A DNA stretch of 64,000 bases, taken from the NCBI GenBank assembly GCA_034509425.1, contig JAVTVJ010001329.1, positions 248,001-312,000 of the forward strand. Reading direction: 5' to 3'. This document shows, in pieces, positions 58,763-64,000 of the stretch (the first letter of the stretch is position 1; every line of letters starts with the position of its first letter). The translations under genes and the position numbers were made by a program. This DNA is from Eopsaltria australis. Lineage: Eukaryota; Chordata; Aves; Passeriformes; Petroicidae. The notes beneath the pieces were generated by a model. The model was given only the letters and a program-made list of their open reading frames with translations, ran no database searches and was not told the origin of the DNA.

Positions 58763-61700
58763 GTGAGTGTGGAGCGCCCGCTCGGGGTCCGTGTGGCCCC
58801 GGGCCCCGCCGCGGGGCGGCCTCGGCCGGCGCGGCCCGGCCGGACATGCTTGCGGGCTGTGGGCGCTGCTCCGGGACTGGGGCCGGCTGTGAGGAGGCGT
58901 CTCCGTCGCGGTGTGGGGCGGGGGCCGTGCGGTGTCCGCTTCAGTGTGCGGGTGAGAGTCGTGGGTGTGAGCACTGCAGGAGGGCTGGGCTTCAGGTGCC
59001 TCATGTCCCTCTAAAAGGTGACGAAAACGGCCTTAATTTTTCTGTTCTTCTATTGCGAATTCCCGTGCAGAATGCTCTTATGGTAACCATGTGCCCACCA
59101 TTATGCCCAAGTTACAAGCAGCCTGGAAAGCTCTCTTAAGGTTGTTTGACTTTTTTTGCAGCTTTCTGTCACACTTATTATATAAGGTGCATTTCCTCCC
59201 ACCAAAAATTTGTTTTGTTCTCCTTAACACGTGGAGGCAGCATTTTCTTTCTCCATTAGTGCCGACTGGCTGGCAGAGTGGGCTCTGAAAAGGCATTCTA
59301 GACGTATGTGTGCAGAGGTGGCTGAATGCAAACGAAGAGTGTCTGTGTTCTGTTGTGCAGTGACGTGCATGGCCACAGTGTAACTGCTCTGTCAGCGTCC
59401 TGTATACGCGACACATGAAACAGTGGATGTATGTGGGTGTTTTGAGTCGGTACTGGCAGTACAGACACCCTCTCTAGGTAAAGGAATATGCTTCTCGGTT
59501 GTTCATGAGAACGTCTGACCATACATTGAATAAAGCACTGGAGGGTATCACAGAAAAAGGGGGGTAAAGAGTAGGCTGGGGTCCAGGTGAATTATTATAA
59601 GAGTTTGTTTGCAAATCTGTTTGCTCTTATGTAATTTAAGACTTAGATTTATTGTTTGTGGTTTTGCTCCTATAGACACCTTTGTCCACAAGTATCTTGT
59701 TAGTAGTGATATTCATATGTTCAAAGTCTCTGCAGCATCAAGACATTTGATTGTTTGGTTTTTTTTGTTCTTACTTGCAGGTAGCCCTACTGTGTCTGGG
59801 ATGTCAGATATGGATTATCCTTTACAAGGACCGGGTTTGCTGTCAATACCCAATCTTCCAGAAATCAGCTCAGTCCGCCGAGTCCCACTTCCACCAGAGC
59901 TAGTGGAGCAGTTTGGGCGTATCCTTATGGAAACAAATGTCTTTGATTGTGTAAGAAGTAATATTAGAAGAAATGTCTTTCCTCCATATTTTTCTTCCCC
60001 AATCGTTTTGTCAGACTCCCAGTAAAATGTCGTTCTCTTAACAACACTCTAAGTGGTAACAGGGTGAATTTGTGTAGAGTTGTTGATGGAATTGGTTTCT
60101 AAATGAAGAATTTTCAAGTATGCAGTTTGTGTAGTAGTGTATAGTAATGGTTTTTTAAATGCTCTGAAGAGGATTTTGCTGTTGGTATCCAAAATGCATT
60201 TAATCCTTACATCTGTGGTACTTTAGACATGCAGTGCAATTGTATGATGGGAGTATTTCCAGAGATCAGCAGAGCTTGGCTGACCATTGACAGTGACATC
60301 TTTATGTGGAACTATGAAGATGGGTATGTAGAGAATACATTCCTGATGTTGTTTTATTGATATTATACCAGAAGCAACTGCTGCAGTGGGAGATTGTTTA
60401 CTGGAAGCATAGAGGTGTGCTGTTCATTTGAACAGACCTTAATTCCTTTTAGGTTTTACTAAAAGTTTTGAATAATAAGTATTTAAGGATTTATAAGAGT
60501 TAGTAATATGGCTGCCAAATCATCTACAGGTGAGAGAAAGGAAAATGTAAGACATTTCTTATGTCCTAAAGTTACTGATATACTTAAGCAAAGGCTTTGC
60601 TTGTGCTGGAACAGTAGATAAAAATTCCTCTGATTGCCTAACTTTTGTAAGTAGATTTAGTAAGTACTGAGGTGCATATGCAGTGGCCAGTCATTACCAC
60701 AATGGTGAGTAATAGGGCATTAGTATTTTGAAGTCTTGTAATTGAAGCTCTCCATCCTTGCTTATTTTATGGATGCGTAAAACTGAAAATAAGTTCATTA
60801 CGTTTTGAAATGGCATTGATGAGTTTATAATTTGCATGTTTGCTTCTTTATTTGCCCACATAGTAAGCATTTGTGTGGTAAGAATTGCTTTGTACATATT
60901 GTTGCATTTCCTAAAAAGAACAAAGTTCAGATTAGCTACTGTCTATGCATTTAGATTGTGTCAGAGTGTATTCGATACATTCCCCAAAGAAAACAGTGCT
61001 GCGTGGTGTTAGCGATAGGTAGTGGAGAGGAAGTTAGGAATTTTTGCTTTAGAAAATTTTCATGGGGGAAAATTTTGTGATTTCCCTGTCTTAATGTCAA
61101 TCAGTATTCCAGATGCTGCATTGTGTAATTCAGAGTAGACTAGGAATTAACAAAATCCAAAAATATAAAATACTGCAGTTGAATTTCAGGTTTGAAACTC
61201 AACTACAGGAGCTTCAAGCAGCTCAAATGACCTGCTTTCCCTGAAAGTGAAACATGTAGATGGCTTCAGTGTGTTACAAAAATTCATCATTTTAAAATAT
61301 ACATTGATTTTATTTACTTTGTTATTGTGTGATGCTATATGACAAATTTCATGCAGTTTTTTGTTTATTGACAGAGGAGATCTGGCTTATTTTGATGGCC
61401 TCAGTGAAACTATTCTTGCAGTGGGCCTTGTAAAGCCAAAGGCAGGTAAGGAATATTTTGACAGAGATTAGAATTGGACATTCCTGAACTTTCTGTGTAT
61501 TTTTTTTTAGTCTTTATATATATGTGCATTAGTATTTTATACAAACAATATAATAAAAATATAAAGTAATATAGAAACCAAAATATGTTTTTGGGTTTTA
61601 TATATGTGTAGATATTAACATGCGTATATGTTTAATGCATGGATGTGGCACTTGTTGCTAAGGTTTAGTTGACATGGTGGAATTCAGTCTCAGGGGTGGA

Positions 61701-63810
61701 CTCAGTGGTCCTGGAGGTCTTTTCCAGCCTTGGTGATTCTATGATAGGTGAAAATCTGTGGGTTGTGTATGTGTGTATACATACACACAAGATACCTGGA
61801 TTTATTTTGATTTTAGAAATGTTATGAAATTAATTTCTAGCCAAAAATAATGTATAGTTTGACAATTATTTACACTGATAAGCTTGCAATTTTTTCCCAC
61901 ATGATGCTTTAACATTTGTACTGTTCATACAGATTTACATGTTCAATAATTTCCATGAGGTTCTGGTTTCTAGGCCTCTAGGTTATTTCGGTACCTACTG
62001 CTTAGATAGATAAAGTTGAATTGGCAAGTGAATTGAGTTTGAAAGAAGAATGTTGGTAAGAAAAATGTCATTTTAAAGATCCTGTATTCCATGAAATGGA
62101 AGTCAAGCTGATGGCTGATACTCCTTTCTAATTCTAGAATTTCACAGATCATTAGGCTTAACATATGACTGTTCTGTCTAATCAGCTGATGTGGCTTTCT
62201 AGTGGATTTATTTGCTGTCATCATTGTGATCAGAGCAGCAAACTAAAAATTTCTATTTCTATTAGGTATCTTCCAGCCTCATGTACGACACTTACTTGTT
62301 CTGGCTACTCCTGTGGATATTGTGATTTTAGGGCTTCATTGTTCAAATATACAGTCAGGTAATTCTCTTTTGTCCCTTTCTTCTCAGTTGTGTATTAGCA
62401 AATACTAATGGCAGTTTTGTTAGTTGTTCAAAAAACTTTTAAAAACCCCATGTGCCGAGTGCCTTGCTAGTTTTTAAATATTTAACTCATGTTACAAGCA
62501 GGGAAGATAATTTTTATGATGTGTGCACTTGCTGGACTCCATGAGAAGCATTGAGTTTTATTACTCGCCTGCTTAATGTATAAAGATCTTTCAAAACAGG
62601 TGCTCCTGTTAATTAAACAACATGTTGGAGAGGGAGAAAAGACAGGAGCGTAAATCTTCAAACTGGTGAATAGAGTTCATTAACTTTGTTGTCATTTGTA
62701 TTCCAACCAGAAGAATTGAAAATCTGATGACATGTTTGCATGCTATATATACTAACAGAAAAAATTGTTCGGTGAAAGTAAGAGAATTATACTTTGTTTT
62801 TTTAATATGTCAATGTGAAAAAGAAAACAAGTAGAAACCTGTGATTTGGCCTTGGTGTGATTTGGAGGCAAGAACAATCTATAGAAATGAAAAGCATTGC
62901 ATTTCCTTCATTGGAAACCTACATAGAATGGATTTGTTACTCTATAGTTCACACTGGACTAAAGCTATTTCAGGATGTGTTCCGTTACAATGAAATGTGC
63001 TGTATTTTTTTCTGGTTTCTGAAATTTTTCTTATCACAGACCTGTAGTATTTATTAAAATGGCTTAAAAACTGAAGAGGATTTGTGTTTGTTGAAGGTAC
63101 TGGGTCTCTCAATGACAGCATGTCTGGAGGAATGCAGCTGCTACCAGATCCTCTGTATTCACTCCCTACTGACAACACCTACATCCTGGCAATCACATCC
63201 ACTGACAACGGCAGGATCTTCCTGGCAGGAAAAGATGGCTGCTTGTATGAAGTAGCATACCAGGTGACTGTGGGTTTTACACATAGGCTTTGTTTTCATT
63301 GTTTCACTGTTGGGGATCTCAGCAATTGTAGTTCTAAAACATGTCAAGTTTGTGGACTCTTTTCTTCTGTAATTGTGTTGTATGCCTTTGTTGCACATCA
63401 GCTTAGGGTAGATGCATTTTCTTTGAAGAAGTAGTAATTATGTGGGGAATAGCAGTGCAGTGTTGGGCAACTGAAAAGACTCAAGTTACAACATCTGCGT
63501 ACTTTTTTAATGCAAAATTTTCCTTTTAATGTTCACCATTTTCTTTCTATTAAATAATACATACTTTTTCAATTAAATCAATAGTTTGTGGTTAGATCTT
63601 TACTTGTTTTCATACTCATCCTTTTAATGACTTTTTAAATATTGCTCCTTGTTTGGTTTCTGTTTTGCTTTTTCTTTCAATGCTGTATGTGTTTTAAATT
63701 GCAGGCTGAAGCAGGCTGGTTTAGCCAGCGCTGTAGAAAAATTAATCATTCAAAGAGTGCGCTGTCTTTTCTTATTCCTTCGCTGCTACAGTTCACGTTC
63801 TCAGAGGATG
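58627..63810 (+). CDS. NUP155: NUP155, nuclear pore complex protein Nup155, 5' seven exons (3' part outside window)
   Basis: Nup155 is a scaffold nucleoporin of the inner ring (Nup93/Nup205 subcomplex partner), the vertebrate counterpart of yeast Nup157/Nup170. It has an N-terminal beta-propeller with membrane-binding capacity and a C-terminal alpha-solenoid. Seven exons give 808 coding bases (269 codons plus 1 base) without a stop and match the vertebrate protein: [111 protein letters not shown] and [17 protein letters not shown]. The full protein is near 1390 residues in mammals, so roughly four-fifths lies beyond the window. The N-terminus before RLIDRQ is Ala/Pro-rich and shorter than in human. 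Confidence 0.98.
58763..59780 (+). other. NUP155: NUP155 intron 1
   Basis: A 1018-base intron. Its first 220 bases continue the CpG-rich promoter region; the rest is ordinary intron sequence without a recognisable repeat. Confidence 0.9.
59781..59918 (+). CDS. NUP155: NUP155 exon 2
   Basis: A 138-base exon after acceptor TTACTTGCAG, phase 1 in and out. It encodes [20 protein letters not shown] and continues to [12 protein letters not shown]. It ends GGGC|GTATCC; this boundary is required because exon 3 resumes with HMQCNC, and it gives a U12-type donor. Confidence 0.95.
59919..60226 (+). other. NUP155: NUP155 intron 2, U12-type
   Basis: A 308-base GT-AG intron. The donor reads GTATCCTTA, matching eight of nine positions of the U12 consensus GTATCCTTT. 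A branch-site-like ATCCTTACA (60203-60211, resembling TCCTTAAC) lies 15-17 bases before the exon, where U12 branch points are found. There is no strong polypyrimidine tract. The exon junction is fixed by the conserved protein, so the donor is not a free choice. Confidence 0.85.
60227..60323 (+). CDS. NUP155: NUP155 exon 3
   Basis: A 97-base exon after acceptor TACTTTAG, phase 1 in and phase 2 out. It encodes [20 protein letters not shown] then [12 protein letters not shown], part of the N-terminal beta-propeller. The donor is GTATGT. Confidence 0.97.
60324..61374 (+). other. NUP155: NUP155 intron 3
   Basis: A 1051-base AT-rich intron with ordinary U2-type ends; no repeat or gene seen. Confidence 0.9.
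61375..61445 (+). CDS. NUP155: NUP155 exon 4
   Basis: A 71-base exon with acceptor TTGACAG and donor GTAAGG, phase 2 in and phase 1 out. It encodes [20 protein letters not shown] then PKA, practically invariant in vertebrates. Confidence 0.97.
61446..62265 (+). other. NUP155: NUP155 intron 4
   Basis: An 820-base intron containing a short CR1 3' end (61638-61747) followed by a TG/TACA simple stretch near 61765-61790. Confidence 0.9.
61638..61747 (+). mobile_element. CR1 3' terminal fragment, sense
   Basis: ATGGATGTGGCACTTGTTGC, GTTTAGTTGACATGGTGGAA and GGTCTTTTCCAGCCTTGGTG followed by ATTCTATGAT are the last 110 bases of a CR1 copy, including one terminal ATTCTATG unit. It is heavily 5'-truncated. 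Confidence 0.93.
62266..62358 (+). CDS. NUP155: NUP155 exon 5
   Basis: A 93-base exon with acceptor TTCTATTAG and donor GTAATT, phase 1 in and out. It encodes [20 protein letters not shown] then [10 protein letters not shown]. The last part differs from the mammalian text, which is normal variation in this loop. Being symmetric, it could be skipped in frame. Confidence 0.96.
62359..63096 (+). other. NUP155: NUP155 intron 5
   Basis: A 738-base AT-rich intron; nothing else recognised in it. Confidence 0.9.
63097..63263 (+). CDS. NUP155: NUP155 exon 6
   Basis: A 167-base exon with acceptor TTGTTGAAG and donor GTGACT, phase 1 in and phase 0 out. It encodes [20 protein letters not shown] and [20 protein letters not shown] ending AYQ, a propeller blade strongly conserved in the Nup155 family. 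Confidence 0.98.
63264..63704 (+). other. NUP155: NUP155 intron 6
   Basis: A 441-base intron with a T-rich 3' half before the acceptor; no repeat recognised. Sequence after 63810 is the start of intron 7. Confidence 0.9.
63705..63810 (+). CDS. NUP155: NUP155 exon 7
   Basis: A 106-base exon with acceptor TAAATTGCAG and donor GTAAGTACT, phase 0 in and phase 1 out. It encodes [20 protein letters not shown] then [15 protein letters not shown]. The gene continues right of the window. Confidence 0.97.
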
Positions 63811-64000
63811 GTAAGTACTGATGTTAAAGTTTTTATTAACCAATAATTTAATGTAACCTTCAAAATAATGCTACCAAGAAGTCAGTCTGAATATTTTGTT
63901 TACTCAGAGCAGTTAATTGTTGTCAATGATACTTACAGTGGTTGATTATTATAAAAGAATTGCACAAATCGAGACAGATTCTGTGTTTAGTTCAGGATAT

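Noticed and set aside
58282..59004. Long minus-strand open frame (240 codons) over the NUP155 promoter, and a 220-codon plus-strand frame beside it
   Set aside because: Arg/Pro/Gly-rich translation created by GC-rich CpG sequence with few stop codons. It overlaps a CR1 fragment, the promoter and NUP155 exon 1 in the wrong frame.

Overview
The window is vertebrate nuclear DNA, almost certainly from a bird. It is AT-rich and intron-dominated. It carries many CR1 LINE fragments, several with avian-type 3' ends close to ATTCTRTG repeats, plus pieces of avian endogenous-retrovirus LTRs, and it has two CpG-rich promoters. Two conserved protein-coding genes are visible, arranged head to head: WDR70 on the minus strand and NUP155 on the plus strand. 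In birds this pair lies on the Z chromosome, so a Z location is likely; that is inference from known synteny, not something read in the sequence.

Positions 1-54262 belong to WDR70. Nine exons could be placed with GT-AG boundaries and a continuous reading frame: 54241-54262, 54071-54133, 53869-53952, 51624-51738, 47824-48028, 22418-22477, 17084-17217, 12000-12153 and 10589-10665. They encode 304 codons plus two bases: an acidic N-terminal region followed by the first WD40 blades. The remaining exons must lie to the left of the window, and 1-10588 appears to be intron. Intron 5, about 25.3 kb, is the largest block and holds most of the repeats: CR1 fragments, one LTR fragment, a MIR-like SINE and several perfect inverted repeats.

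Positions 54263-58626 are the shared intergenic interval. It has a GC-rich, CpG-rich promoter at each end. Between them lie CR1 fragments, all antisense to NUP155, and one nearly complete solo LTR that points toward NUP155.

Positions 58627-64000 are the 5' part of NUP155. Seven exons (58627-58762, 59781-59918, 60227-60323, 61375-61445, 62266-62358, 63097-63263, 63705-63810) encode the first 269 codons, the start of the N-terminal beta-propeller. Intron 2 of NUP155 has the hallmarks of a U12-type (minor spliceosome) intron.

The two genes do not form a pathway: WDR70 is a nuclear WD40 protein linked to DNA-break chromatin, and NUP155 is an inner-ring nuclear pore scaffold. I found no CRISPR array, operon, tRNA, rRNA or intact mobile-element gene, and nothing that amounts to a new biological system. 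The most useful observations are the U12 intron, an octamer palindrome beside WDR70 exon 5, a 15-bp perfect hairpin, an in-frame Asp-codon repeat, and the LTR between the two promoters.
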